Source: Pirellulaceae bacterium
GTDB taxonomy: Bacteria > Planctomycetota > Planctomycetia > Pirellulales > Pirellulaceae
NCBI GenBank assembly: GCA_028280445.1
Contig: JANQLU010000047.1
Coordinates: 20,961-84,960 of the forward strand
Length of the DNA stretch: 64,000 nt
Reading direction: 5' to 3'
The notes beneath the pieces were generated by a model. That model did not search any database. It was not told the DNA's origin and worked only from the letters and a program-made list of their open reading frames with translations. The translations under genes and the position numbers were made by a program. Positions 1 through 8,587 of this stretch are shown piece after piece. The first letter of the stretch is position 1; each line of letters opens with the position of its first letter.

Positions 1-414
1 TCCAGGCCACTCGAAGTTTCTTGACATTCGATTTGTTGATCTGTCGGAGTGTCGAATATCGCATGCAGCCACGATCGTTTCCAACACTTATCCAGTCGAC
101 ATTTTTGCTCGATTCCTGTCCTGCCAATGACACGGTTAGCAGACCGCATGAAACGAACACCATGAACTTTTTATGAATTCCAACACGCTTTCTTTTCATT
201 TGCGCGAACCTTTTTGCCTACCGATTTGACCGTTTGTTAATCTTCGCGACGAAATGTGCTATCCAACCGATGGTTTTTGACAACATTTCACTTGTCAAGT
301 TTCACGTTTCTGAGAAGATAAATATATCGTTCGCACATTCGCCGTGCGATTGACCAAAAGTCCTGGACCGTCAGCTTCTTTGGCATTTTGTCGGCCAGGA
401 ATGATTTATTAGAG
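1..414. other. Intergenic, no gene recognised
   Basis: No convincing coding region is seen. There are stop codons in all frames and no reading frame with a plausible ribosome site. Promoter-like hexamers occur (TTGACA at 21-26 and 277-282, TTGTCA at 292-297), but none has a good -10 box at standard spacing, so no promoter is called. The segment probably holds the upstream region of the structured RNA that follows. Confidence 0.4.
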
Positions 415-429
415 AAAGGAGGTGGTTCT

Positions 430-471
430 GTGGAATATTGCTGTACTAGCCAACGAGGTGGCAGTTCATAG
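430..471 (+). CDS. Possible 13-codon leader peptide
   Basis: A GTG codon at 430 lies seven bases after GGAGG (418-422), which sits within a longer perfect Shine-Dalgarno stretch. The frame reads MEYCCTSQRGGSS and stops at TAG (469-471). The very strong ribosome site is the main argument that it is translated. The codons sit in the left arms of the RNA fold described for 415-585, as in leader peptides whose translation controls folding. The peptide has two adjacent Cys and a Gly/Ser tail and matches nothing known to me. It may be chance; only conservation across relatives would settle it. Confidence 0.3.
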   Translation: MEYCCTSQRGGSS

Positions 472-551
472 CGAGTGGCAATGCTGGCGAAATTGCCAGT
501 CGTGCTGCCACCGAACGTCGGAATCACCTATTTTGATCCGACCAAACAGCG

Positions 552-585
552 CAGGGCTTTGGGATTCCAAAGCCCTGTTTTTATT
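552..585 (+). terminator. Intrinsic terminator
   Basis: An 11-bp perfect stem (552-562 with 567-577), loop GATT, is followed by a run of five T and TATT. It ends the transcript starting before 415 and lies well upstream of rpsA. Confidence 0.85.
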
Positions 586-587
586 GT

Positions 588-812
588 GTAGGGCCGGTTC
601 CCACCGGCCGATCTTGCAAACCAGACAACGGCCCCGGTAGGAACTGGCCCTACTATTTGTTGAAAAAAGGGAGGGCGAGGCTCCCGCCGAGCCAAGGTAT
701 AGTGTTTGGGAAGGTCAAGGTTCGCACGGATTCTCAAACGTTGTTTCGGTTCGGCAGGAGCCTCACCCTCCCGTACGACCCAACAAGTGGCCGATGGGAA
801 CCGGCCTCCGCG
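588..812. repeat. Palindromic repeat cluster, families A and B
   Basis: Family A (GTAGGGCCGGTTCCCACCGG type) forms an inverted pair at 588-653. Family B (GGGAGGGCGAGGCTCC type) forms an inverted pair at 669-693 and 748-772. A decayed A half follows at 788-808. The same units recur in many intergenic gaps of this window. They are non-coding; short reading frames across them are artefacts. Confidence 0.85.
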
Positions 813-1033
813 GGCAATTTGAATGCGGTTTCTCAAAAGCTTACCGTTGCCCCGTACAGAGTGATTTGATACATTTTGGGATTCGTTGCCAGCAGATTCT
901 ATTGATTTCCAAGCTTGCCCCTGCGCTCACCGTACAGTCGGAATTGGCAACGACGATTGGTACTGTGGTCGTATACAAAAAATGATTCATTGATGCGTTG
1001 TCAGTGGATGAAAAGATTGTTTGAGAGTATTTC

Positions 1034-2833
1034 ATGGTAAACCGTAACCTAGTTCGCACTTTAGAAGACGATTCATTTAGCCAAGAGTTCAACGAGCTGT
1101 TCGACACTGAAGTCGACATTATGGACGATTGGATTGGCCAAGAGACCCAGGATTTTGATGTTAACAAAATCGTCGACGGCACGATTATTCGCATCGACGA
1201 TGAAATGGTATTGGTCGACATCGGCTTCAAGAGCGAAGGAACCATTCCGCTGTCGGAATGGGAAAGTCACGAAGAACAACCGCAAGCTGGAGAGACCATC
1301 CGTGTTTTGATCGAGGATCTCGAAGGTGATATGGATGCAGGCGCTGCCGGTGGCCTGTTGACATTGAGCAAGAAAAAAGCCGACCACATCATCAAGTGGA
1401 TTGAGTTGATCGAAACGATCAAAGAAGGCGACATTGTTACCGGTACAGTCACACGAAAAATCAAAGGCGGTTTGTTGGTTGATATTGGCGTCCAGGTATT
1501 CTTGCCTGCCAGCCAAGTGGATATTCGACGTCCGGGTGACATTGCTGATTACATCGGCCGCGTCGTTCAATGTGAAATTTTGAAAATCGACGAACAACGC
1601 CGCAACATCGTGGTGAGCCGCCGATCATTGATTGAAAAAGAACGCCAATACGCTCAAAAGAAATTGTTGGACGAATTGGAAATCGGAAATGTTCGCAAAG
1701 GTGTCGTCAAAAACATCGCGGATTTCGGAGCGTTCGTCGACCTCGGAGGCATCGACGGGTTGCTGCACATCACCGATATGTCGCACACGCGTATTTCTCA
1801 TCCTTCGGAAATGGTCTCCATCGACCAGGAAGTCGAAGTCATGGTCCTGAATATTGACCATGAGAAAATCAAAATCGCTCTCGGCATGAAACAAATGTTG
1901 CCGAACCCGTGGGAGAATGTCGAAGAGAAATATCCGGTCAACTCCGTCCACAAAGGCGAGGTTGTCAATGTTATGAGCTACGGTGCATTCGTGAAACTCG
2001 AACCGGGTATCGAAGGCCTCGTTCATATCAGCGAAATGTCCTGGGTCAAACGGATTAATCATCCCAACGAAATCGTGCAAATTGGCGATGAGATTGATGT
2101 CGCCGTTCTGGGTATTGATAAAAAAGGCGAGCAAATGTCGCTCGGCATGAAACAAACCCAGGACAATCCTTGGGACAAGGTCATGGAACAATACCCGATC
2201 GATTCGTTGGTCAAAGGTAAAGTCCGCAATCTCACGAACTACGGTGCCTTTATCGAACTCGAAGACGGTATCGACGGCTTGCTGCACGTGTCTGATATGT
2301 CCTGGACACGCAAAATCGCGCATCCGAATGAGATGCTCGAAAAAGGCCAAGAGGTCGAATGCAAGGTCCTGGCGATTGACACCGAACGACGTCGGATCGC
2401 ATTGGGGATGAAACAAATGAATTCTGATCCTTGGGAACAAGACATCCCCGGCAAATACCAACCTGGCCAATTGATCAAAGGACAAATCACCAAAATCACC
2501 AACTTTGGCGTATTTGTTGGTTTGGAAGACGGGCTCGAAGGTCTGCTGCATATTTCTGAATTGTCAGATGATAAAGTCGAGAACCCCGAAGATTTCGTCA
2601 AAGTCGGCGACGAGTTGGAAGTCAAGATTCTGAGAGTCGATACGGAAGAGCGAAAAATCGGTCTTTCGAAACGTCGTGTTGAATGGACTGCTGAACAGGA
2701 AGCCGCCGAGGCAAAAGCCGAAGAGGAAAACCAAGTTCAGAAAACAGATCCATCGGAACTCAAAGGCGGTGTCGGCGACTCCGGTCCGTTGTTCAAATCG
2801 GTTGAGGATATGAAAGCCGACGATGGTGAATAA
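1034..2833 (+). CDS. rpsA: 30S ribosomal protein S1
   Basis: The product is 599 aa with six consecutive S1 RNA-binding domains at about residues 45-115, 130-200, 215-286, 303-373, 390-460 and 475-547. The last four carry the typical pattern ending in GLLHIS or GLVHIS followed by a conserved hydrophobic strand. S1 binds mRNA and delivers it to the 30S subunit. The acidic N-terminus before domain 1 (residues 1-43) and the acidic/Lys tail after domain 6 are usual for long S1 proteins. ATG at 1034 has only a weak purine run upstream, as is common for rpsA, which is often autoregulated through its leader. A structured RNA and terminator lie about 450 bp upstream. Identification is secure. Confidence 0.97.
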   Translation: MVNRNLVRTLEDDSFSQEFNELFDTEVDIMDDWIGQETQDFDVNKIVDGTIIRIDDEMVLVDIGFKSEGTIPLSEWESHEEQPQAGETIRVLIEDLEGDMDAGAAGGLLTLSKKKADHIIKWIELIETIKEGDIVTGTVTRKIKGGLLVDIGVQVFLPASQVDIRRPGDIADYIGRVVQCEILKIDEQRRNIVVSRRSLIEKERQYAQKKLLDELEIGNVRKGVVKNIADFGAFVDLGGIDGLLHITDMSHTRISHPSEMVSIDQEVEVMVLNIDHEKIKIALGMKQMLPNPWENVEEKYPVNSVHKGEVVNVMSYGAFVKLEPGIEGLVHISEMSWVKRINHPNEIVQIGDEIDVAVLGIDKKGEQMSLGMKQTQDNPWDKVMEQYPIDSLVKGKVRNLTNYGAFIELEDGIDGLLHVSDMSWTRKIAHPNEMLEKGQEVECKVLAIDTERRRIALGMKQMNSDPWEQDIPGKYQPGQLIKGQITKITNFGVFVGLEDGLEGLLHISELSDDKVENPEDFVKVGDELEVKILRVDTEERKIGLSKRRVEWTAEQEAAEAKAEEENQVQKTDPSELKGGVGDSGPLFKSVEDMKADDGE

Positions 2834-2869
2834 GCGTTGTTAACATCGCAATATGAAAAATTCCCAAAG

Positions 2870-2898
2870 GGATCGCCAAAACGGCGGTCCTTTTTTTT
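2870..2898 (+). terminator. rpsA terminator
   Basis: An 8-bp stem (2870-2877 with 2883-2890, one G-U pair) is followed by eight T, 37 bp after the rpsA stop. Confidence 0.85.
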
Positions 2899-3010
2899 GT
2901 AGGGCCGGTTCCCCCACCGGTCGGATTCCGGTTCGTTTGCAGAGGACCGATTTGATTGGAAAATCGTCGAACGGCCAAATCGTAAAACCGCCGGTAGAAA
3001 CCGGCCCTGC
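2899..3010. repeat. Family A palindromic repeat, degenerate
   Basis: The left arm at 2899-2920 and right arm at 2991-3010 are diverged copies of the family A unit. It begins directly after the T-run of the rpsA terminator. Confidence 0.75.
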
Positions 3011-3139
3011 GAAAAACCAGTTCGACGAACCTTAATACCATTTGCGAGTCTAACTTAAAACTTGATAGGCTATGAATTGTTTCGTTTCAATCCACTTGAT
3101 ATCCAGCTCATTTTTACTGGAGCCTGACCGACGTCACTC

Positions 3140-3652
3140 ATGCTTGCCGCCATTGATGTTCAATACGATACCAACGATTGCGCAACTGCCGGAATGGTCG
3201 CATTCCAAAATTGGATTGACGAAAACCCCTTAGAAACACATCAACATTTAGTACCAAACTGCGCGCCATACGAGCCGGGAAATTTCTATCGACGTGAAAT
3301 GCCTGTGATCCTCGAAGCTTTAGCTTTAACCCAGCAAGTGATTCAAACGATCATCGTCGATGGCTATGTCGATTTTGAGATCGACCAACCGGGTCTAGGA
3401 CGACATCTTCATGACGAACTCGATGGCAACATGGTGGTCATCGGCGTCGCCAAGTCTCGATTTCACGACTCGCAGTACGCCGAAGAAATCTACCGTGGGG
3501 AATCTCAAAAGCCATTGTTCGTGACGGCCGCTGGTATTCCCAATCGTGAGGCCGGCGCGTGCGTTCAGCAAATGGCCGGTGAGTTTCGCATGCCCAAACT
3601 ATTGAAATTGGCCGATTCTATCGCCCGAGGATCCCATCAACCCACGAAATGA
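3140..3652 (+). CDS. nfi: Endonuclease V family protein
   Basis: The product is 170 aa, shorter than E. coli Nfi (about 223). It retains the family motifs in order: AAIDVQY near the N-terminus (first catalytic Asp of the RNase H-like fold), PYEPGNFYRREMPVIL (equivalent to the PYxPGxLxxREgP motif with its Glu), IIVDGYVDF (catalytic Asp) and VVIGVAKSRF. Endonuclease V cuts DNA or RNA next to deoxyinosine or inosine and other damaged bases. The compressed length fits minimal endonuclease V-like proteins. The gene ends four bases before the methyltransferase gene, so the two are probably co-transcribed. ATG at 3140 has no strong ribosome site. The family call is good; substrate is not shown by sequence. 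Confidence 0.82.
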   Translation: MLAAIDVQYDTNDCATAGMVAFQNWIDENPLETHQHLVPNCAPYEPGNFYRREMPVILEALALTQQVIQTIIVDGYVDFEIDQPGLGRHLHDELDGNMVVIGVAKSRFHDSQYAEEIYRGESQKPLFVTAAGIPNREAGACVQQMAGEFRMPKLLKLADSIARGSHQPTK

Positions 3653-3656
3653 CTCA

Positions 3657-4403
3657 ATGAATACGTCTCCCATTTATAACTCGATCGGAAATCAATACGC
3701 CAACAACCGGGTTCCCGATCCGCGAGTTGCGGCACACATTTGGAACGCGATGGGAGATGCGAAAACGGTTTGCAATGTCGGCGCTGGGACGGGTTCCTAC
3801 GAACCGCAGGACCGGCAAGTGACTGCCGTCGAGCCGTCTGATTTGATGATTGCGCAGCGCAGCGATGCAACCAACGTCGTCCAAGCTTGTGCTGAATCTT
3901 TGCCGTTTGCCGATCAACAGTTTGATGTTGCCATGACCGTGCTTTCGATTCATCACTGGCAAGACTATCAACAAGGGCTACGGGAAATGAAACGTGTTTC
4001 ATCACGACAAATCATATTTACGTTTGATCCGACGGAGACCGATTCATTGTGGCTCATACGTGATTATTTGCCGGAAGTCATCGAATTTGATAGCGGTCGC
4101 GCGCCGTCGATCGACTCGATTGTCGAAACTTTGGGAACAGCAAAGGTAGAACCCGTTTTAATTCCCTGGGATTGTACCGATGGATTTCAAGCCGCTTATT
4201 GGCGTCGTCCCGGGGAGTACCTCAAACCAGAAATCAGGCTTTCCATTTCGACATTAGCACAACTACCTGCTGATATCGTCGAACGAGCGGTGAAGCAACT
4301 GGCAGCGGATTTGAAATCGGGGCAGTGGCATTCGCGTAATCGGGGTTTGATGGAGTTGACCGAAAAAGATTTTGGATATCGGTTGATTGTTGCCTCGTCG
4401 TAG
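3657..4403 (+). CDS. Class I SAM-dependent methyltransferase
   Basis: The product is 248 aa. Residues 37-50 carry the glycine-rich SAM-binding motif I (NVGAGTGSYEP), followed by an acidic strand-2 end (VEPSDLMI) and a motif like FDVAMTVLSIHHW, typical of the methyltransferase type 11 group. The C-terminal half is less conserved and probably binds substrate, which cannot be named from sequence. It is cytoplasmic, with no signal peptide. Its ATG is four bases after the endonuclease V stop, suggesting translational linkage, but a shared function is not evident. Confidence 0.8.
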   Translation: MNTSPIYNSIGNQYANNRVPDPRVAAHIWNAMGDAKTVCNVGAGTGSYEPQDRQVTAVEPSDLMIAQRSDATNVVQACAESLPFADQQFDVAMTVLSIHHWQDYQQGLREMKRVSSRQIIFTFDPTETDSLWLIRDYLPEVIEFDSGRAPSIDSIVETLGTAKVEPVLIPWDCTDGFQAAYWRRPGEYLKPEIRLSISTLAQLPADIVERAVKQLAADLKSGQWHSRNRGLMELTEKDFGYRLIVASS

Positions 4404-4429
4404 GGTTTTGAGTTGGAGTTCGTGATTTC

Positions 4430-4583
4430 GGGAGGGTGAGGCTCCTGCCGAACCATTGTGAGCGGCAAGGCGCTAGCCGGCGCTAGCCGCCGGTAAGAAA
4501 CGCTACGGCTCGAAACACTAACAAACGGCCGTTAACGCCTTGCCGCTCACAGGATTAGGCTCGGCGGGAGCCTCGCCCTCCCG
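4430..4583. repeat. Nested palindromic repeats, family C inside B
   Basis: Family B arms at 4430-4454 and 4558-4583 enclose family C arms (GTGAGCGGCAAGGCGCTAGC type) at 4458-4494 and 4525-4550. The left C arm carries an internal duplication of CGCTAGCCG. The order B-C-C'-B' shows one palindrome sitting inside another. Confidence 0.85.
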
Positions 4584-4694
4584 AAAGCGCCTCACGAAAA
4601 CCACTTTCCAAAACAACAATACACAAATACAAAATATTCCGTCAGGAAACCTCCATTCGCACGTCTTCTCTGTTAAACCAACGGAGAGATTGTC

Positions 4695-5186
4695 ATGACA
4701 GAAAAAACTCCGCCGATTCATGGCGTTGCAGAAATTGTATTGAGTGTCCGTGACATTGCGAAAATGCGCGAGTTTTATTCCCGTGTGTTGGGATTTGAAT
4801 TCCATAGCCAATCCAGCCATCCACCTGACGGTGAACCTGACGACGAACCAACGATTTGTTTTTTAACAATCCGCCCACTGGATTCTCTGTTGGGACAAAA
4901 CGGACATCCTCAACTGTTGGCGCTGATCGACTACCAGCGACATGTTCACGCGATCAAACGTTTTGACGGGCATAACGTTCGCCAATCGACGCTCAATCAC
5001 CTGGCCTTTGAAATTCCCACTGACAGCTATGCGCAGCATTGGGAACGCTTGGAGCAATTGGGGTTGGATCCTATCGCTTCCGAATTTCCGGACATGAATG
5101 CCAAGGCCATGTTTTTCAAAGACCCCGAAGGTAACCAATTGGAATTAATTTGCCACTGGAATTTTGATTCACGAACAGAAAGTTAA
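4695..5186 (+). CDS. VOC (glyoxalase/dioxygenase fold) protein
   Basis: The product is 163 aa with two beta-alpha-beta-beta-beta halves of the vicinal oxygen chelate fold. The first starts HGVAEIVLSVRDIAKMREFY. The second contains the LNHLAFEIP strand, and the C-terminal strand KDPEGNQLELICHW carries the expected metal-ligand Glu. Such proteins include glyoxalase I, dioxygenases and resistance proteins; the substrate cannot be assigned. ATG at 4695 follows GGAGAG with good spacing. It stands alone between repeat clusters. Confidence 0.8.
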   Translation: MTEKTPPIHGVAEIVLSVRDIAKMREFYSRVLGFEFHSQSSHPPDGEPDDEPTICFLTIRPLDSLLGQNGHPQLLALIDYQRHVHAIKRFDGHNVRQSTLNHLAFEIPTDSYAQHWERLEQLGLDPIASEFPDMNAKAMFFKDPEGNQLELICHWNFDSRTES

Positions 5187-5214
5187 AGGGAAAGCAATTC
5201 GTGTGTCGTGGGAT

Positions 5215-5281
5215 TTTGACAGGATGAACAGGATTGACAGGATGAGTTTTCAAATCTTGTTGATCCTGTTCATCCTGTCTA
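5215..5281. repeat. Family F inverted repeat, possible terminator
   Basis: GACAGGATGAACAGGAT at 5219-5235 pairs with its exact complement near 5263-5279. A tandem partial copy (GACAGGATGAG) lies in the loop side. It lies between convergent genes and could end transcription from both sides. The repeated AACAGGATT-like unit is a known type of dispersed intergenic repeat. Confidence 0.75.
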
Positions 5282-5290
5282 AAAACAGAT

Positions 5291-6385
5291 CTAGTTAGAA
5301 GTTGCTAAATCACGGATGTAATCCAATGCATCTTCGAGCGACGTTGTTTCGATTCCGCGTTGGCGGCCCTCGCGATCGCATTGACCGAGAACGACCAAAT
5401 CATCGTAGCTTTCGTTTTCCTTTAACCGTCGATGTTGTCGATGGCCGATGCTGCCGTCGAAAATTTGATGGGCCTTCATGTGGTTTTCGATTAACCAGTG
5501 AATGCGCGGAGTAATGTAGCCGTCGAGCGCTTCCAGACCCGCATTGACATGGTCGAGCCGATCAACACCTTTGCCGACGTCGTGGAGCAGAGCAGCCAAC
5601 AGAAATTCTTCGTCGTACGGAAAATAGTCGCAAGCCAGATCAAACACTTGCAAGCTGTGATAGAGCGCGTCGCCTTCGGGGTGATATTTCAAATTCTGTT
5701 TTACTTCTTCCAGCGGCAATAGCAGCGAATAGTAAACTTGAAAGCGTTCGGCTCCCGGTTCATCGTCGACCGCATCAGAACTTGATTTTGGATATTCGGC
5801 GTCGAGTAATTCTTCTAATTGCTTGATTCCCGCCCGCTCGATCGCTTTGCCCGTAACGGAACTTTTGAAATTGAAACTGATTTTGTCTTCGGCGTAGACC
5901 GTCAGCTCCAGCGGGAATTCATCGCTGATATGGATGTGTCGGTAAACGTGTTCCTCACCATCTTTGCGAACTTTTTTGCGTTCGATCCCATAGGTGAATC
6001 CATGATAGTCCAGTTCACCGGTGACCGCTTCGAGACTGTTGGAAAACACATGCAGATCGATATCCGATCCGTCACGAATATGCCCGGTCAGTACACTTCC
6101 AATCAACCGGGGCCGAAACCGCGCCAACAGCCGCATAACCGCCAGTGCTCGAAACCGCATTTCACGCAAATTGTCGGTTCGAGATTCGCCTTCGATAATT
6201 CGAGACATCTTTTGAATTTCGTCGCGGATTTCGGCATTGCTAGGCAGGTCTTTCGGTTTGACCCAGCCCTGACAGACACGTCGAGCCGCTTTCATTTTCG
6301 CACGGTAATATTCCGACTCGCTGCGCTCGTACATGAGTTGCGCAGCAAGCCAAGCGATTTGGCGACGAATTTTTGATGGTTTCAT
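5291..6385 (-). CDS. Nucleotidyltransferase-HD domain fusion protein
   Basis: The product is 364 aa. A helical N-terminus (1-70) is followed by a polymerase beta-like nucleotidyltransferase domain with GSVLTGHIRDGSDIDLHVF around residues 96-114, giving the GS...DxD signature. A metal-dependent HD domain at about 225-320 carries LLAALLHDVGKGVD and a later LIENHMKAH His. The layout resembles tRNA nucleotidyltransferase or GlnD-type enzymes, but without the tRNA-binding core or ACT domains, so a substrate is not assigned. It is cytoplasmic. ATG at 6385 is the first Met of the frame. The gene stands alone, convergent with the VOC gene. Confidence 0.75.
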   Translation of the reverse strand: MKPSKIRRQIAWLAAQLMYERSESEYYRAKMKAARRVCQGWVKPKDLPSNAEIRDEIQKMSRIIEGESRTDNLREMRFRALAVMRLLARFRPRLIGSVLTGHIRDGSDIDLHVFSNSLEAVTGELDYHGFTYGIERKKVRKDGEEHVYRHIHISDEFPLELTVYAEDKISFNFKSSVTGKAIERAGIKQLEELLDAEYPKSSSDAVDDEPGAERFQVYYSLLLPLEEVKQNLKYHPEGDALYHSLQVFDLACDYFPYDEEFLLAALLHDVGKGVDRLDHVNAGLEALDGYITPRIHWLIENHMKAHQIFDGSIGHRQHRRLKENESYDDLVVLGQCDREGRQRGIETTSLEDALDYIRDLATSN

Positions 6386-6554
6386 TGACTTGGCGATTTT
6401 TCGCCAGGGGTTTTGGATGGTTGGAAAGACAGTTGTGTCGTTTCCAGGTTCAAGATGTTGCTTATTTTAATTGGATCGCTGGTTGGAAAACCGCCCGGTC
6501 TGGCCAGATCGGGAAAACTTTGTGCAACTTTGCGCTAAGTAGTGTTGATTAAAT

Positions 6555-6620
6555 GTGAGCGGCGAGGCGCTAGCCGCCGGTGAACCCTCAAATACCGGCG
6601 GCTAGCGTCTTGCCGCTCAC
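6555..6620. repeat. Family C palindromic repeat
   Basis: Inverted arms GTGAGCGGCGAGGCGCTAGC and the complement GCTAGCGTCTTGCCGCTCAC form a long hairpin between greA and the NTase-HD gene. Confidence 0.85.
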
Positions 6621-6666
6621 ATCAAATCACAGCTTTCCGATTTGATCAACATTACCTACCGCCATC

Positions 6667-7152
6667 TCAATCTTCGTCGGGAAATGAGATCTCCAGCACT
6701 TTAAAATTGATCGTCCCTTTGGGAACTGGAATCTCGACTTCATCACCAATTTTTTTGCCGAGCAGCCCTTGGCCAAGGGGGCTGGTGATCAAGTATTTCC
6801 CGTTTTCGTAATCTTCGTCGCCGGCACCGACCAGTGTGATAGTTTCTTCATCATCAATGTCGATGTCGAGAACTTTGACTTGGGCGCCAAATCGAATTTC
6901 GTCTTTGGGCAATTTCGAAGTATCGACGATTTCGGCTCGCGACAGTTTACTTTTCGCTTCGTTAATTCTCGCTTGCAGCATGCCCTGGCGTTCGCGCTGC
7001 CCGTGATATTCAGCGTTTTCTTTCAGATCCCCTTCGTCTCGAGCCGCCGCGATTTTTTCAACAATGGCTGGCATCTCAACTTTTTCCATTTGTTCAATTT
7101 CAGCTTTGATGCGGTTATACCCTTCTTGGGTCATGGGAATTCGATCGCTCAT
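6667..7152 (-). CDS. greA: Transcription elongation factor GreA
   Basis: The product is 161 aa, the usual GreA length. The N-terminal coiled coil (1-75) carries the acidic tip [15 protein letters not shown], whose Asp and Glu reach the RNA polymerase active site and stimulate cleavage of backtracked transcripts. The C-terminal FKBP-like domain (80-158) ends with [20 protein letters not shown] and binds the polymerase secondary channel. ATG at 7152 is the expected start ([15 protein letters not shown]). It is monocistronic by spacing. Confidence 0.96.
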   Translation of the reverse strand: MSDRIPMTQEGYNRIKAEIEQMEKVEMPAIVEKIAAARDEGDLKENAEYHGQRERQGMLQARINEAKSKLSRAEIVDTSKLPKDEIRFGAQVKVLDIDIDDEETITLVGAGDEDYENGKYLITSPLGQGLLGKKIGDEVEIPVPKGTINFKVLEISFPDED

Positions 7153-7259
7153 GATTTTCCCTTTTTTGTAAGTGAACGAGTGTAGTCAGTTTTTCGATTG
7201 GAGGTCAAACCAATAGGTGGTTGCTCGATTCCCGTTTGTGTGGGTACGAATTTGCGTTG

Positions 7260-7299
7260 AAAAAAACAAACCTGTCACGACAATCCATGGACAGGTTTG
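7260..7299 (-). terminator. Terminator downstream of zinc-ribbon gene
   Basis: A perfect 10-bp stem (7267-7276 with 7290-7299) is followed on the minus strand by six T. It lies about 110 bp beyond the stop of the zinc-ribbon coiled-coil gene. Confidence 0.75.
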
Positions 7300-7410
7300 A
7301 GATATTGAAGGTTTGTTAACTTATTTTTTTCATTAGACGCTTTGGTGTAAAGGCCGAATTGCAAAAACTCGAGATGTGGCGTGAATTTGGAGGTTGCAGA
7401 CTCAAAACAC

Positions 7411-8145
7411 CTAATTGGCCACCGAATCGCTCATTGGCATGTATAAAATACAACCACAGCTGGGGCAGAAAGTCGCCTTCTTGATGCGGAGTTGGTCGAT
7501 GACGTTGGGGCGTAGCATCGTATAACAATTGCCACAACAGTTATCATCGATCGGTGCGATCGCATTTTCATTGTTGGCTTCGACAATCCGGCGATAGTCA
7601 GTCATGATATCCGACGGCAGTTTTTCCTCGTTGGTTTTCAATTCCTGGTTGATCAATTCCAAGTCGTTTTTCAACGTCGCCAATCGGGCATCAACCTGTG
7701 CCGCGATTTTTTCAGACTCTCGCTTGGTCGCTTCCCAAGTCTCATTGCATTTGGCAACGTCGGATTCTTGAACATCAATTTTTTCAAGGATTTCGAGAAT
7801 TTCGTCCGACAACACAGAATTCGCAGCTTTCTCAGCGGCAATCTGATCGTTGAGCAGTTGATACTCTTTGTTCGATCCGGCGGCAGCCCGTTTGTTTTCG
7901 AAATCGACAATTTTAGCGTCCCGACTATCCAGCTGGAGTTGTTTCTCATCAGCAGCCATTTTCAGCTGCCTCAATTTGTCTTTTGCGTCGTCGACTGCCT
8001 GATTGGCTAAGTTTTGTGCGTTTTCTGCAACCTTGATTTGTCGGGGGCCATTTTCGATCTGACTCGAAACGTCTTCTTTTTGAATCAGAATTCGGCGAAG
8101 CGTTTGCAGGAGTGCCGGTTCAATTTTAGTAGCCATAGACGCCAT
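7411..8145 (-). CDS. Coiled-coil protein with C4 zinc ribbon
   Basis: The product is about 244 aa from ATG at 8145 (an in-frame TTG at 8181 would add 12 residues; another Met lies 3 codons inside). Residues 1-180 are heptad-rich coiled coil. The C-terminus holds a zinc ribbon with two CxxC pairs, CCGNC and CPSCGC. This matches the DUF164/zf-RING_7 family (CT398-like), proposed from other work to be a nucleic-acid or secretion-associated adaptor; no firm function is known. It is cytoplasmic and stands alone. Confidence 0.8.
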   Translation of the reverse strand: MASMATKIEPALLQTLRRILIQKEDVSSQIENGPRQIKVAENAQNLANQAVDDAKDKLRQLKMAADEKQLQLDSRDAKIVDFENKRAAAGSNKEYQLLNDQIAAEKAANSVLSDEILEILEKIDVQESDVAKCNETWEATKRESEKIAAQVDARLATLKNDLELINQELKTNEEKLPSDIMTDYRRIVEANNENAIAPIDDNCCGNCYTMLRPNVIDQLRIKKATFCPSCGCILYMPMSDSVAN

Positions 8146-8261
8146 TGGTTTGATAAGTTCCGTTTTCGTTATCTTACGCAATTTATTTGCGTTGGAGTAG
8201 GGATTCGCTCCATAAAAACATGGGCTCTGGGTCGCGAGGATTTTACAGGAAACAAAATTGA

Positions 8262-8484
8262 GTAGGGCCGGTTCCCAACGGCCGATTTATTGGACGGTCG
8301 AATTGTAACGATACACGTATGGCTCGGCGGGAGCCTCGCCCTCCCTTGGAGCCACGGACTGCCACCCGTGAGCGGGAAGGCGCCAGCCGCCGGTTCGTCA
8401 GCGCGTCGGACCGGCGGCTAGCGCCTTGCCGCTCACAACAGCTACCAGATTTGCAACAACACGGCCGGTGGGAACCGGCCCTAC
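8262..8484. repeat. Nested repeat cluster, families A, B and C
   Basis: The outer arms are family A (8262-8283 and 8463-8484). Inside lie one family B half (8321-8345) and a complete family C inverted pair (8368-8394 and 8410-8436). The order A-B'-C-C'-A' suggests successive insertion. No gene lies in this 440-bp gap. Confidence 0.85.
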
Positions 8485-8532
8485 GGTTAAGATTTTTTCG
8501 TAATTCACTATTTCCCAATAATACTTCAGCAC

Positions 8533-8563
8533 AAAAAAAACGCCCGCGGTGTCGCGAGCGTTT
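8533..8563 (-). terminator. rpoD terminator
   Basis: Near-perfect 10-bp stem with loop ACA on the minus strand (AACGCTCGCG with CGCGGGCGTT), followed by a run of T. It is 25 bp beyond the sigma factor stop. Confidence 0.85.
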
Positions 8564-8587
8564 TGGTTATCAATTTGGATTGATTGT

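Larger units (their letters stand above)
415..585 (+). ncRNA. Structured leader or small RNA upstream of rpsA
   Basis: The segment begins with a purine run (411-424) that matches an unusually long perfect complement of a 16S rRNA 3' end, and it ends in a strong intrinsic terminator. Between them are nested complementary arms: AGGTG at 420-424 with CACCT at 525-529, GGTGGCAG at 457-464 with CTGCCACC at 505-512, and CTGGC at 484-488 with GCCAG at 495-499. A 13-codon reading frame lies inside. This combination suggests a discrete transcript, either a small RNA or an attenuation-type leader ahead of the ribosomal protein S1 gene 450 bp downstream. No known RNA family was recognised. The function is inference. 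Confidence 0.45.

Noticed and set aside
288..527. Minus-strand 79-codon ORF over the structured RNA
   Set aside because: It runs antisense to the strong SD, small ORF and terminator, has no ribosome site and resembles no protein.
528..985. Short ORFs across the repeat cluster upstream of rpsA
   Set aside because: Their codons are made of the family A and B repeats (Arg/Pro/Gly-rich translations), which occur in many non-coding gaps.
1625..2551. Long minus-strand ORF inside rpsA (308 codons)
   Set aside because: It is a shadow of the S1 gene; all six S1 domains are on the plus strand.
5215..5281. CRISPR-like array (repeated ACAGGAT units)
   Set aside because: The units form one inverted repeat with an internal tandem; there are no equal spacers and no cas genes.
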